A stretch of 64,000 bases of DNA from contig OX104129.1 in assembly GCA_944470555.2 (NCBI GenBank), positions 64,473,747-64,537,746 on the forward strand, given 5' to 3'. The stretch comes from Heterobilharzia americana. Its lineage: Eukaryota; Platyhelminthes; Trematoda; Strigeidida; Schistosomatidae. Both the position numbers and the translations under genes were made by a program. Positions 35,309 to 47,776 of the stretch are shown piece by piece. Numbering within the stretch: position 1 is the stretch's first letter; each line of letters begins with the position of its first letter. A model generated the notes under the pieces. It searched no databases. It worked only from the letters and a program-made list of their open reading frames with translations, and had not been told where the DNA came from.

Positions 35309-35577
35309 TAGGTACGAGTTGAGTCTGCTTAAAGTATTTAAAGCAGGGTTCGAACCAATGAACCCACTAATCGAACATGTTTTCCAGCATTTTGAAATCA
35401 CAATGGTTTATTAATGCGATAAACTTACACAGTATGAGTCTAAATGTGGATCAACTGATATACAATTTGCCCAATCCCTAGAGGGATTTCTTTTTGTTCC
35501 TTGAAAATATGAAGTGGTGTTGTATTAGAAACGTGAGACCATGGGAAGTATTATCTGGATTACATGTTGTTTTATAC

Positions 35578-35837
35578 TGGGTGATGATTAAAGGTGAGAT
35601 GAAAATTTGGACCGCGGCCGGATTATAACCACCCACTACCGGGTTTTGACCCGATACTCTAACAACTCAGCTACGAGGTCAAAATGCTGACCATATGAAT
35701 TCCTTTCGCTTTACCACCGCTTGATCGTATTTACACTGGCTGCCTAGTCAGCAATTCTTATCTCAATCGAAATGTAAGTGAACTAGAGAGGAGGAGCATC
35801 ATATAGATTATCATTTGACTACCTGAGATAGCCGTAG
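35578..35837 (-). mobile_element. SINE-T copy with non-tRNA body
   Basis: The plus strand runs from TGGGTGATGATTAAAGGTGA through the reversed head (CAACTCAGCTACGAGGTC) to a body (TGGCTGCCTAGTCAGCAATT and GAGGAGGAGCATCATATAGA). The body is the same as in the palindrome arms. LINE-A copy 2 begins right after it. Confidence 0.75.
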
Positions 35838-38800
35838 TTTATTATTATTATTATTATTATTTGTCCCTTGGGTTCCTAATGGAACATAGGGCTTCAGTAG
35901 CACGTCTCCAGTGCACTCTCTTCTCTGAAATCTTTTGAACCTAGTTCCACGACAGCCCACAAGCTCTCCTTTCTTCCTCATATGACCTACTCCATGTCAC
36001 CCTCACGTCAGACGCCCAACTCGTCGCTTCCCATGGGGGTTCCACTCGAGTACCTGGCCTGGCCTGACGTGTGATGTCTCTAGTCGGCCTTCTCAGTGTA
36101 TGCCCAATCCATTTCCACTTCCTTCTGCATATTTGTTCAGCGATAGGTTCTTGGTTGGTTCGTTGACAGCCAGAGTTCCTTGTTGCTTATTCTGACTATT
36201 CTGGCCATCTGATCTTCAGTAACGAGCCAGCGTAGTCAGTTGTTGATGAATGTCTGTAGTTTATTGGAAATCCCTTTCATAATGCACCAAGTCCATGAGC
36301 CATACAGAAGCACTGAGTTGACATTGGTGTTGAAAATCCGGATGTTGTTCCACATGTTGAGTGTAGAAGATTTCCACACTGGTTTCAGGCTGATGAATGC
36401 CTGTCCTGCTTTTCCGATTCTGACTTTGACATCCTCGTCTGTGCCTATGCCGCCTGTAGTTGAAACAGTGTTGCCTAGATAGGTGAAAGAGACTACTTCC
36501 TTTAGATTTCTCCCGTTGATGATGATTGGTGTTTCTTGTTGTTGTTGGTGGCGTTGGTTGGGTATCATCATCACCTCTGTATTGTCTACGTTCGCTTGAA
36601 GTCCCGTCTTCGCTGCTCTGCCTCTTCTGTTAACTTCTTGAATTTCGTCTATAGATCTTCCAGTTTGTGTGACATTAGACATAAGTCATCGGCGAAATCC
36701 AAATATTCTAGGATCTTTTCCCCGGTCCAGCGTATCCCCCTCTTCTCACAGCTCCTCACTGTTTGTTGCATGATCCAGTCGACCACAATCAGGAATATCA
36801 TGGGTGATAGTAGGCGGTAGCCTTGTTTCACTCCTGTCTTCACTTCAAAAGCATCACTAAGGTGAATCACCATTGTGAATTAGTTGGCATGTAGCGTCTT
36901 CATATAGTTGTTGAATGAGGTTGATAAAGGTTTGTGGCACTAGAAGCGTAGTGTTGGAGCAGCTGCCTGCCAGATTACTTGTCGGTCGACACTATCGAAG
37001 GCTTTTTCAAGGTGGATGAAGTTGAGGTGGATAGTTGACTGTCATTCTATACTCTGTTCTATGATGATGCGAAGCGTCACAACTTCGTTCACATATGATT
37101 TGTACTTCTTGAATCCAGCCTGTTCCGGTCGTAGTTTTGAGTCCAGCACATCCTTTAGTCTCCCTAGGATGATGCGGCATAATATTTTGCTTGGGGTGGA
37201 CAGGAGTACAGTTTTATCCCTCGCCAGTTCTTGCAAAGACTTAGGTCGCCCTTCTTCGGGAGTTTGACAAGGTAGCCCTTCTTACAACCAATGGGTCGGT
37301 ACCTCTCCTTCCTTCCAGACCTTCTGCAATAGTGGTGTGAGCATGTCTGCTGTTGTTTCTGTGTCTATTTTCAGTGCTTCTGGCGGTGTTCCATCTGGTT
37401 CTGCTGCTTTCCGGCATTTCAGTAGCTTTATGTCGTTCAGGACTTCGACTTTTGTTGGAGGATTCGTGTTCACTTGTACTTCTGTGGCTGCAGGTGGTAT
37501 TTCTGGACGAAGTGCAGGTGGTGGTGGTGGTCTACTCAAGAAATTTTGAAGTGGTCCGCTCATTGTTTCCCTTGTTTCTCTTCTTTGGTGATTAGATTTC
37601 TTTCATCATCCTTTATTGGTTTCATCTGTGTTGATCTCTTCCTCGTTATTTGATATAGTGTTGTCATGTCTCTCCTACCTGCAACCTGTTCTGCTTCACT
37701 TGCTAATGTATCGTAGAAGTGTCTTTTGTCTTTGCGCCCACTCTTCTTCACTTCTTTGTTCAGTGTAGTGTTTTATATGTTGTATTTAGTTCCTCTTGTC
37801 GTTGTGCATCCTTGCACTTGTTCATCTTCTGCTTCACCACCACCATCTTCTCCTCCCTGCTCTATCAGCTTCCATGTGTCCGTCGAGATCTATTCCTTGT
37901 CTTGTTTCTTATTCCTTTCTAATACGGTTATGCAGTTTGCTTTCCACATCTCTTTCAAAGAGTTCCACAGATTTCTTCAGGGATGTTGCTCAATGTCTTC
38001 TATTTTATCCTAATGACTGGCTGACATGAAGATGTTGTTTGTAGTTTCGTCCTTCACTTCATTTTCTGTTCTGGATGTTGAAGTTGAAGTGTGGTCTATC
38101 ACTAGCTTCCTTGTAGGCTTTCAACTCGATTATGAAGGTAGGTTCCTCGCACTGGACAGTAAGTGGTCTGAGCCTACATCTGCTCCCTTTCTTGATCTTG
38201 TGTCCAGTAGGCTGTGTCTCCACTTTCTTCACATTGAGATAAAGTTGATCTGATTTTTAGTGTCTGTTGTCTTGTGAAATCCATATCGCTTTGTGAATAT
38301 CCTTGTGTTTGTATACACTGCCTCCAATCACCGAATCGTTGAATGCACAGAATTCTGCAAACAGTTCTCTATTGTCGTTCATCACTTTACTGAGTGCTTC
38401 TCGACCCATGGTTAGTTCTCTTCCTGTGTTGTCCACTCTCAGTTTGGCATTCATGTCGCCCATTAGAATTTTGATGTCACCAGCTGAGATCTTGTCCAGT
38501 GTTGATTTCAGTTGTGTATAGAATTCCTCCTTCTCTAGATCTGCATTATTTGTAGGTGCACAGCGTAGCATTGTATGATTGTGACTTTTCTTCCTTTTGA
38601 GTTGAATCCATCTTGCTGTCATGATCGTGATCGTGCAGGAGGAGATTGGTTCCCACTGCATGAGAGAGAGCCTTTGATGCTCTTTGGAGGCGGACATCAT
38701 GATAGCCACTTCAAAACTCAGTGTACTCGTGGTTGTCGTCTGGATGACAATATCGTAGTAGATTATTGACTGTCCGGTAGACAGTTTGGAGAGTCCACTT

Positions 38801-39063
38801 CCATTCCATCTGCAGATTTCTCTCAGATTCTAAGCACTTCTATGCCATGCCTTGTCATCTGTTTTGGAACCTGGACAGCCTTGCTAAGTTCATATATGGT
38901 GTGGACATTCCATGTTCCTATGCTTACTTTCTCTTTCACCGACTGAGAAGACACATCGGCCGACTGGTTTCCTGAAGGCTTTCACTGAGTGGCGTCATTT
39001 CTTCTCTTCGATTCCAGCTAGGAATAAGTTTGTTTTTATTTTTTATAATTTCTGTAATTTCTA
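35838..39063 (-). mobile_element. LINE-A copy 2, long, 5'-trimmed
   Basis: The 3' end is an AAT trinucleotide run (35838-35862 on the plus strand as TTA repeats), typical for this family. The minus strand carries an endonuclease open frame (38709-38257, with ILMGDMNAKL and AFNDSVIGGSVYKHKDIHKA), RT parts (37563-36649, ending YLDFADDLCLMSH) and a C-terminal frame (36682-36236, with FTYLGNTVSTTGG and INGRNLKE). The FADD catalytic box is intact, but frames are broken between domains. It abuts a SINE-T body at 35837. At the 5' end (39063) it jumps to sequence found ~110 bp further in copy 3, so that part is deleted. Confidence 0.88.
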
Positions 39064-39111
39064 GTAACTAGTAAACTAGGCAACCAGGCAGAATATTATT
39101 TTATACTTGTA

Positions 39112-39300
39112 GATGACTGGAGGTGAAATGAAAATTTGAACCGCTGCCGGTTGGTAAAGCATTGGGCAGGAAACCTGGTGGTTACTAGTTCGAATCCGGC
39201 TGCAATCCAAATTTTCACCACACTTTCAATTATCTCTCAGTATAAAATACTAGTCCGTCAACCTATGGCTATCTCAGATAGTCAAATGATAACTTGCAAC
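39112..39300. mobile_element. SINE-T inverted pair
   Basis: A minus-strand tail piece (GGAGGTGAAATGAAAATTTG, AACCGCTGCCGG) is joined to a plus-strand copy that begins inside the A box (TTGGTAAAGCATTGGGC), with B box GTTCGAATCCGGC. The arrangement repeats that at 4822-5033. Confidence 0.68.
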
Positions 39301-39460
39301 CTCAAGGCGCTTGTTTCACAATATTTTCAAATTGTGTTCATCATTTGAATGGTCATTATCTAGTGACATAAATTCGAACTGTATCAGTTGACTTTCTCAT
39401 TTGTTTGGTTATCTTACTTCAGATTGAATTGCTTTAAACTTCCTTTTTTTTATCATTTAG

Positions 39461-39606
39461 GCTTATCACAAGAAGAATTACTACGTAAGGAACTTGTTTC
39501 TGTCTTAGCTCCAGAATCGAGAAAACGTAGTGATCTTTTAATTCTTATTCCTGAACGTTGTGGAGTAACTAGTACATCAGACAATTTAGACTATGTATTA
39601 AAAAAG
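39461..39606 (+). CDS. UBR3: UBR3 exon g (phase 1 in, phase 0 out)
   Basis: The acceptor CATTTAG is preceded by a pyrimidine run. After completing the glycine codon the exon reads LSQEELLRKELVSVLAPESR, then KRSDLLILIPERCGVTS and ends DYVLKK before GTAAAC. The pattern (M/L)-S-x-EE-hydrophobic-R-x-E-hydrophobic-V, followed by (S/D)-LL-x-LIPE, matches UBR3. An upstream in-frame open stretch (39388-39460) is intronic pyrimidine-rich sequence. Confidence 0.88.
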
Positions 39607-40104
39607 GTAAACCTTTTCAATCTTGTTGTATATTGATTGAGGATCGTTTTCGCTCTAGATAAATCGTTTCGATCAGAACTACCTCCTAAAAGATATACAC
39701 TTTATTTTATATTTCAATGAAAGTGTTTTTGACTCTTATATAATATGTATTGTGTTTCTGATTGGGAGAATAGATTTCATAGAGTTGATACAGAGTAGAT
39801 TAATACAAATGAAGACATTCATTTTTTTTTATATTGTCTACATATTGATTGAATTCCTTATTCCTTTCGGTTCTATCGTATTGATACTTTTTGTCAAGGT
39901 TATACTAAAAGCTCCAGAAGAGTGATTTTGTGACTAAGTCATGCTAATGGCTTGACGGGGCTCTGATGATGATAAGGTGTTTTCCCTCAGATGAACCAAC
40001 TTCCTGTATTTCAAAAAGAAAAAGCTATTTTACTCTTGGATGCAGACAGAACCTTATGAGTTCGCTGTATTCGAGGGTACGAAAGATCTTTCCTGAAGAC
40101 ATAC

Positions 40105-42800
40105 TAGATTATTAGTATTATTGTTTGTCCCTTGAGTTCCTAGTGGGACATAGGGCTTCAGCAGCACGCCTCCATTACACTCTGTCCTCTGCAGTCTTTT
40201 GAACCTGGCTCCACCACTGTCCACAAGCTTTCATTTCTTCCTCACATGATCTCCTCCTTGTCACCCTCACCTCGGACACCCAACTCGTCGTTTCCCTTTT
40301 GGATTTCATTCGAGGGCCTGGTGCGTGATGTCCCCAATTCGTCTTCTCAGTGTATGTCCATTCCAATCCATATTTGTTGGGCGATAAGTTGTTGGTTGGT
40401 TCGTTGCCAGCCAGCCAGAGTTCCTTTTTGCTTATTCTCATTATTCTGGCCATGTGATCTGGTCTTCAGTATCGAGTGAGCTTAGACGGCATATGTTGAT
40501 GGATGTCTGTAGTTTGTTGGAAATGCTTTTTGTGAGACGCCAAGTTTCTTAACCATATAGAAGCACTGAGTTGATGTTGGTGTTGAAAATCCTGATCTTG
40601 TTTCACATACTGAGTGCAGTAGATCTCCACAGTGATTTCAGATTAGTGAAAGCCAGTCTTGCTTTTCTGATGCTGGCTTTGACATACTTATCTGTACCAC
40701 CTGTAGTTGGAACGATGCTACCTACGTAGGTGAAAGGGACTACTTCCTTTAGATTTCTCCTGTTCATGGTGATTTGTACTTGCTTGGGGTGGACAGGAGT
40801 ACAGCATGATTCCTCACCAGTTCTTGCAAAGTCTTAGGTCTCCCTTGTTTGGGAGTTTGACCAGGTAGCCCTTCTTCCATCTGGCAGATACCTTTCCTTC
40901 CTTCCTTGCAAATCTTCAGCAGTAGTGGTGTGAGCGTGTCTGCTGTTGTCTCTGGATCTATTTTCAGTACTTTTGTCTGAATTCAATCTGGTCCTGCTGC
41001 TTTCCTGGCTTTCAGCAACCTCATGGCATTCAGGACTTCACTTCTAATTTTGTCGGGGGCTTGTGTACACTGATAGTTCTGTGACTGGGCTGCTGGTGGT
41101 ATTTCTGGACGAGTTGTAGATTGTAGTGGTGGTGGTGGTGGTGGTCGATTCAAGAGTTTTTTGAAGTGGTCGGCCCATTTTTTCCTTTGTTTCTCCTCTC
41201 CCTTCGGTAACTAAGTTTCCTTCATTATCTTTCACTGGTTTCGCTTGTGTCGATCTGTATTCAGATGGTAGCCTGGTTATTTGATAAAGTGTTGTCAGGT
41301 CTCTCCTGCAGCCTATTCTGCTTCACTTGCCAGTGTTTCGTAGAAGTGTCTTTTGTCTTTGCGCCCACTCTTCTTCACTTCTTTGTTCAGTGTAGTGTTT
41401 TATATGTTGTATTTAGTTCCTCTTGTCGTTGTGCATCCTTGCACTTGTTCATCTTCTGCTTCACCACCACCATCTTCTCCTCCCTGCTCTATCAGCTTCC
41501 ATGTGTCCGTCGAGATCTATTCCTTGTCTTGTTTCTTATTCCTTTCTAATACGGTTATGCAGTTTGATTTCCATATCTCTTTCAAAGAGTTCCACAGATT
41601 TCTTCAGGGATGTTGCTCAATGTCTTCTATTTTATCCTAATGACTGGCTGACATGAAGATGTTGTTTGTAGTTTCGTCCTTCACTTCATTTTCTGTTCTG
41701 GATGTTGAAGTTGAAGTGTGGTCTATCACTAGCTTCCTTGTAGGCTTTCAACTCGATTATGAAGGTAGGTTCCTCGCACTGGACAGTAAGTGGTCTGAGC
41801 CTACATCTGCTCCCTTTCTTGATCTTGTGTCCAGTAGGCTGTGTCTCCACTTTCTTCACATTGAGATAAAGTTGATCTGATTTTTAGTGTCTGTTGTCTT
41901 GTGAAATCCATATCGCTTTGTGAATATCCTTGTGTTTGTATACACTGCCTCCAATCACCGAATCGTTGAATGCACAGAATTCTGCAAACAGTTCTCTATT
42001 GTCGTTCATCACTTTACTGAGTGCTTCTCGACCCATGGTTAGTTCTCTTCCTGTGTTGTCCACTCTCAGTTTGGCATTCATGTCGCCCATTAGAATTTTG
42101 ATGTCACCAGCTGAGATCTTGTCCAGTGTTGATTTCAGTTGTGTATAGAATTCCTCCTTCTCTAGATCTGCATTATTTGTAGGTGCACAGCGTAGCATTG
42201 TATGATTGTGACTTTTCTTCCTTTTGAGTTGAATCCATCTTGCTGTCATGATCGTGATCGTGCAGGAGGAGATTGGTTCCCACTGCATGAGAGAGAGCCT
42301 TTGATGCTCTTTGGAGGCGGACATCATGATAGCCACTTCAAAACTCAGTGTACTCGTGGTTGTCGTCTGGATGACAATATCGTAGTAGATTATTGACTGT
42401 CCGGTAGACAGTTTGGAGAGTCCACTTCCATTCCATCTGCAGATTTCTCTCAGATTCTAAGCACTTCTATGCCATGCCTTGTCATCTGTTTTGGAACCTG
42501 GACAGCCTTGCTAAGTTCATATATGGTGTGGACATTCCATGTTCCTATGCTTACTTTCTCTTTCACCGACTGAGAAGACACATCGGCCGACTGGTTTCCT
42601 GAAGGCTTTCACTGAGTGGCGTCATTTCTTCTCTTCGATTCCAGCTAGGAATAAGTTTGTTTTTATTTTTTATAATTTCTGTAATTTCTTTGTGATTTGA
42701 AGTTTCTTTAGCGATATGATTTGTTGTCCGTGATATGGTTGCTCGCCGTATGCCCAACCTTCTCTCTTTATGGGGGCTTGAGACCGCCCAGTAACTAGTG
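40105..42800 (-). mobile_element. LINE-A copy 3, internally deleted and mosaic
   Basis: The minus strand gives the same 150-residue endonuclease frame as copy 2 (42336-41884). The order then runs into an RT N-terminal part (about 41235-40790) and jumps near 40780 to the C-terminal part, so about 700 bp containing the catalytic RT boxes are lost. The junction sits in TGCTTG-like microhomology. Positions 41343-42689 match copy 2 (37716-39062) at a constant offset of 3,627 with very few differences, while 40790-41340 instead follows copy 1 (2700-3260). The element cannot make an active RT. Confidence 0.88.
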
Positions 42801-43049
42801 AACTAGTTATTCAGGTGAGGTTGCGGGCTTTATAATGATCTAAAATGTCCACATAACATTCCTCTAGATAATGGTTATCTGCCTGGATTAATTGACCTAA
42901 CGTGGAGGATAGGTCAACAATAGAAAGTTATCGACAGTCTTAGGGACATTGTAGCTGAAATCCCAAAAGGTCATCTGTCGAGATTTCTGAGGAACACAGT
43001 CAATTCATTTATTCTTTAAGAAGAGGATGCCGCTTTTTGCTACTTTAGT

Positions 43050-43320
43050 GTGCATCTATTGGCTTACTTCTTTTTGTGCAGAGAAACGTACATTGGACGT
43101 AAACAGATTGGTGTTCGAAATTTATTTTCAATCATTATCCATTATGATTTTTTCAGAGAAGATATAAGGAATTTCAGTTATTCTATTCTTGAACATTTCA
43201 TCTCCGGACATGCAGTTCCTCATATTAGTTCCTTCAAATGGGATTTTCAAAGTCCCTCCCCTACAGTTCCAAAGAATCTCATGTGAGCCATCTGTACATA
43301 AACCGAATCAATGAGAAATC
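43050..43320 (+). mobile_element. Penelope-like GIY-YIG fragment
   Basis: The frame reads FLCRETYIGRKQIGVRNLF and SILEHFISGHAV. It resembles the GIY-YIG of the 62.8 kb copy (CGESYIGRTTRQL and SVLSHLVDNGY). Nothing of the RT is visible upstream; the LINE-A copy ends about 250 bp away. Confidence 0.6.
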
Positions 43321-43699
43321 ACAACATTAATCTTGATCTTTGAATTCAAAGGCATTACTTTCACCCATTAGCCTTACCATGTCCAAATTAGTGATTTCCT
43401 TCTTTTTTCGAGAAACCTTTCATGATAACAAGACCTTATCGCTTAATAATAAACTGGGTTTTTCAGTGTTTATGAATATTATTGTACAGCTTAAGTAGGT
43501 GGAATTTATAGAAAGAAAGTTTTCTTCACTGTTGCGTCTTTGTTCTACCACACAAGAAGGATGGTTTAACAGCAGCATATCCCATGGTTTTCTGTCTCTG
43601 ATTGTAAATCTTCACTGTGTTCTTAAAATTTTTTTTAAACGGTGATGCAACTGTCTATTAGGTTGTCAATTTGCACAGTACCATACATCAACTTTTCCT

Positions 43700-43900
43700 A
43701 GGTATTTCAATTTAGAGGTTTGTGGGGATTTCACACTGATATTCATCATGCACAGACTTCAGTTGATGAAGCACTAGACAGCTGTTTCATCCTAGTATGC
43801 GACTCAGCAGTAGGCATCCATGATCTCGTCAGGGGGTCAAAACCATGACCCTCAAACTCGCCGGCCTACACCTTACCATTCAATCACTAGATCGGCTTCT
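43700..43900 (-). mobile_element. Family X short element, damaged ribozyme
   Basis: The tail (GACTTCAGTTGATG), AGACAGCTGTTTCATCC and a tRNA-like head region are recognisable. Three bases of the CTGAGGA box are deleted. Confidence 0.55.
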
Positions 43901-43984
43901 AATGGCCTAAATTTTCCTACACCCATCAGTGAATACCAACTTCAAATTAATAAGTCCCCACAAATCTCCAGATTAAAGTGGAAT

Positions 43985-44282
43985 TCAGTTGGCTATGTCT
44001 AGCAGAGGAATCAAGGACGTGCGTTCCGTCCTATTTGGGACTCACCAGCTGGATGTACCTGCACTCCAGTGAGTGATGTTATTCCCACTGGGACTCGAAC
44101 CTCGTGCCCGTCACTTCAAGCGCCAAGGCGTTCTCCACTATGCCACGGAGGGCACGGTAGCCACTTCCTGTACAACGGGTAGTAGTTATTACTGTTTATT
44201 AATATACTTGTAAATTCTCCGTTGTTTCATAGGATCGCATTGTTCGACCTCTGTTGGCATATGGGCTCCTATGCTGATGCCT
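43985..44282 (-). mobile_element. SMalpha element, full unit with broken hammerhead (44001-44065)
   Basis: This is the most complete unit. In reverse complement an upstream part (GCATCAGCATAGGAGCCCAT) leads to a head with CCGTGGCATAGTGGAGAAC and GGTTCGAGTCCC, then the ribozyme. The box reads CTGGTGA and the second box GGAA, so two core bases are changed. Confidence 0.78.
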
Positions 44283-44319
44283 CGATATTGCCCGAATGTT
44301 ACTTATAGTAATTTAGTTG

Positions 44320-44420
44320 GTTGTGGCTAGCAGAGGAATTCAGGATGCGCGTTTCGTCGAACGACTCCATCCAATGAAACAACGGAGAATTTCATGTATA
44401 TCGATATATAGTAATAAAAT
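44320..44420 (-). mobile_element. SMalpha fragment
   Basis: GGCTAGCAGAGGAATTCAGG and ATGCGCGTTTCGTC match the end of the SMalpha unit. It then jumps to CCATCCAATGAAACAACGG, so most of the ribozyme is deleted. Confidence 0.6.
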
Positions 44421-45170
44421 TGAATTGTTCAGTACTTTTTGCCCCAATATTTCATGATATCAATTAGCGTTTCTAAAAATAATATTTACTGCTAATATGT
44501 ATAAACTCTTGAACGATAATCTTCATATCCTCATTTTCGATGGTTTTTCACCCCATCGAAAGCAAGAAAAACAGTAAAACGCCAAGGTGTATATTTATTC
44601 AGTCAGTTATATGCAAAAACCGTCTATTTCTGCGTCAACAGATGACTTTGGTTCATTGAGTGCCTTGTAGAAAGTTGCTATAATTAATTTCTGCATGGAT
44701 TGTTCAGTCCAATAATCACATACATATAGTCAGGTGATGTTGTGAAATTTTCTTCGAGAATCTGATTAGTTCTGAATGACTTCAATGGTGTATAACTTCA
44801 TAGCACATAACACGTTTGATCTTTCTTAACCAGCCTACTTTATACATTTAAAATCATTCAGATAATTTTTGTAGAAGTGAAATGAGTCGGTGTAAAGCTG
44901 TTGTTGTCTATTGAGTAACTCTTTTACCTAAGTGTCTAATTCCTTCACTTTCAAGGCATATGTTTTTACAAATGTTTCACACTGATATTCATTCAGCATT
45001 TTATACAGTCAAGCAATAATGGTATTTAACTTAATTGTTTTTTCTTTGTACACTTGTGGGCATGTTTTTTGATTGACAAACAATATAGGGTTCTGTCTCT
45101 CATGCTTTTTTCATCACTGTCCCCCTAATCTTCTTTGTTTCCTTGTTATGTATACAAATATACTATCTAG

Positions 45171-45340
45171 GTGGCAACTTATGCTGCACCTACATGTGAT
45201 GAAAACTCTGGCAGCCTTATTAGTGGACATTATTTTCTACGGCCTAGTTTATGGCATACTGATTTCGATCCAGTTTTTCATATGCTTCGAGTGAATAGTC
45301 GAAGAGAATCAGCTTTAGCTATGGAGAAATATCGAGAACA
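45171..45340 (+). CDS. UBR3: UBR3 exon h (phase 0 in, phase 2 out)
   Basis: The acceptor TATCTAG precedes VATYAAPTCDENSGSLISGH, then YFLRPSLWHTDFDPVFHMLR and a tail RRESALAMEKYRE plus two bases, before GTAAGC. In UBR3 this is the W-x-x-(E/D)-FDPV-x-x-x-LR segment followed by RR-x-x-x-x-AM-x-(R/K)-Y. The codon split CA/T across the junction with exon i gives His and keeps the frame. Exon length is 170 nt. Confidence 0.87.
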
Positions 45341-45354
45341 GTAAGCTTATTTTC

Positions 45355-45396
<42 letters not shown>
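45355..45396. repeat. ATA trinucleotide microsatellite
   Basis: An uninterrupted run of ATA repeats of about 42 bp lies 15 bp after the exon h donor. It may be an old LINE-A tail, since that family ends in AAT repeats, but no element is attached. Confidence 0.9.
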
Positions 45397-45529
45397 GTCC
45401 TCAATGAGGCTAAGCAAGGTAGTATTATTTTTGTAGATTGGTCATAAAGTCATGAGGTGTTGGTTCAAGTCGAAACTAAAATCGAAATTGGGTTAAGACT
45501 TAGAGACCAAGTGGATAAAGAAAATGGAT

Positions 45530-45990
45530 TAGTAATAGCGTTGTGTGACCACAGAGCCCATAGAGCATCTATTTTACGTCGTTCATATACGACTGTGCTA
45601 CAGGTAGATGAGGAAAACTACTTCCATCAAAACTGAAAGACTGCAATGTTGGCGGGAGTGCTATTTTTTGGAACTGATCCACTTCCCGTAGAGAGGGTAG
45701 TATCAATATGAACTGCTGGATATCCATAGGAACCAACCTTATTGCCATTGCATCCAGTACGGATGGCAATACAACTTCTCCTTTGAACCTATATCATTGC
45801 GTAAGCTATTTATACTATAACGGTAGCTACTTTTGATCTTACCACTGTCCTGCAGACGTTTCTGGTGTTATAGAATGTGAAAAAAACAATCTTTCCGACT
45901 AGCATGGTAAATTGGGTTATGATTTGCAAGCTCTACTACTACATCAAGATAGCGGCTATCAGTCGGTGATTTGGAGATCAATCGCCTAAA
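45530..45990 (-). mobile_element. LINE-B 5' region fragment
   Basis: The plus strand has GTGTGACCACAGAGCCCAT, and later CATCAAGATAGCGGCTATC. It parallels 55770-56190 and 61100-61560, where it forms the 5' part of minus-strand LINE-B copies. The minus-strand open frame (45769-45569) has no domain I recognise. Confidence 0.55.
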
Positions 45991-47776
45991 TTCCTGATTT
46001 GACTCAGTTTTTCAGTTTATTTTCAGTCATCACTCCTATTAAAATAATGTTTAATGCGGTTTATTGCTCTTTTATGGTAGATATTCGGAGTTCATTGACT
46101 AGACTCGATAATTTATTTAGACTTTATGTCTGTCTTCAATACGTATTCAAACCCGAGTGTTATAGCAGTGAGGTCTCTAACTTTAGCACTATGTGATACA
46201 AATGCAAACGTCTCGGCTGATGTATGAGTTTATATAGAGTATTTGTAGCTTAGGGGACCGATTCGAGGGTTGCATTCTGTAAGCTGAATCGTTTAATCGT
46301 GCAGCTTTCATTGCCTTTCTAGGCAAAATTAACAAACGAAACCTCATCAACAAAGACCTTGGTTTCATCATGTTAGCCTGTATATGTTGCTAATGATTAG
46401 TAGAGATAGACACGAAGCTTGGAAATACCAGGTCCACTGCTCATTATCTTCGAATATCCGGTAACAAACACCAATCACATCAATTATTAACCAAATCGCA
46501 AGATTAATTGATAAAATCTAATTGGTAGTCGGAACCTGACAACTAAAATGGTTATTCTTGGGATGTTATTCCTACATTTCCGATGTTTGGTATATATGGA
46601 GCCCATTCTATCACTCTTCATCATGTTAGTTAACGTAGGTAGGACATGATTTCTATGTAGGTCCTCAATATCGAATAGATAATGCATTTTCTAAAGATGT
46701 ATCAATATGTACAACGCCTAAAAGGTGTATCATGAAGAGGAATATCTGATGAACAGTACACAGTCAGACGTCGTCTGTTGGTCATCAATCTCAGTTTCCG
46801 AACTGATTGCCTATCAGTTAACTAACTATAGATTCACCATTTAGCTTCCTGTATCTGATTTTTTATACATATGTGAACTATATTGTCAAATATTGACTGA
46901 ACATGAACGAAAACAGTGAGGAATGAACTCCTGTCGAGTAGTAAGAGACTAAAAGTCAATCCACCACCATTTTTACAGTCTTAAGACTGGACGCAATCAA
47001 TACTCAACCATACAGTGAAATGAACAAAGTCAATTGCTCCAGATAAACACATCAACTGTTTCGGAACACAGACGGTCAGTGGTATATTCCTGAGTTAACC
47101 ACTTCTCCAATTTGTTTGGTTGCGGTTGTCTAAAGCACGCGATTCTGCCGATTTAGTCTTTAAGTTGACATTGCATGTGATGGGTGCGGAATATACTTCC
47201 CCAGTCTCGTATATCCAGTCCACTAACACGATGAGTGACGCAATTCAACCCTCCCAACTGTGATTAGATTCATCAGTGTTGCCAATTGAAGGATAAGTAA
47301 AATGACTCCTAAAATAAATAAAATAGTACGAATAACAACACTTATCTAAGATTCACTTTTTCCACTTTTTGGCTAATATAAAAGTCAGAAGTCAAGCAAC
47401 TTGAAGAGACGCAACAATCAATTAGGTGTAAATACTTGTGAAAGAGCATTCACGTTTTCGACCGATTTCCAAAATCACAGTGAAGATTACTAAAATGTCG
47501 TTGAAAACTCTTCATTAAATAATGCCAACCTCGAAGGACATTACCACAAAATCTACTGCCTCAGATACAGATACTCATCATCACTTTAAATATCTTAGAA
47601 GTTCTCCTATTGAAAGTGTATCTCAAATTTTTTTTCCTGTTACGACATTATTCATAATTCACTGTGAAGAATATTTATAGTTCAGTTGGATAATCTTAGT
47701 ATTCTGTTTATATGAACCATTATTATTATTAGTAGTAGTAGTATCAAACGATTCTCTCTTTCTCATTGTGCTCTAG

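Larger units (their letters stand above)
35036..39460 (+). other. Intron f-g (4,425 bp)
   Basis: It contains an uninterrupted AT repeat (35244-35305), a minus-strand SINE-T with its non-tRNA body (35578-35837), a LINE-A copy (35838-39063) inserted directly against the SINE body, and an inverted SINE-T pair (39112-39300). The stretches 35040-35240 and 35310-35575 show nothing I recognise. Confidence 0.75.
39607..45170 (+). other. Intron g-h (5,564 bp)
   Basis: It holds an internally deleted, mosaic LINE-A copy (40105-42800), a Penelope GIY-YIG fragment (43050-43320), a family X copy with damaged ribozyme (43700-43900), and two minus-strand SMalpha copies (43985-44282 and 44320-44420). The stretches 39610-40100, 42805-43045, 43330-43695 and 44425-45170 show nothing else. 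Confidence 0.75.
45341..47776 (+). other. Intron h-i (2,436 bp, the shortest)
   Basis: It has an ATA trinucleotide run (45355-45396) and a LINE-B 5' region fragment on the minus strand (45530-45990). From 46000 to 47776 I recognise no element. Short minus-strand open frames at 46189-46371 and 46487-46687 look random. Confidence 0.7.

Noticed and set aside
35216..35401. Minus-strand frame with alternating Ile-Tyr
   Set aside because: It is produced by the AT microsatellite.
37719..38029. Plus-strand frames rich in S, L and V, repeated at 41.3 kb and 3.3 kb
   Set aside because: They are antisense to LINE-A endonuclease and linker sequence. They recur only because the element recurs.
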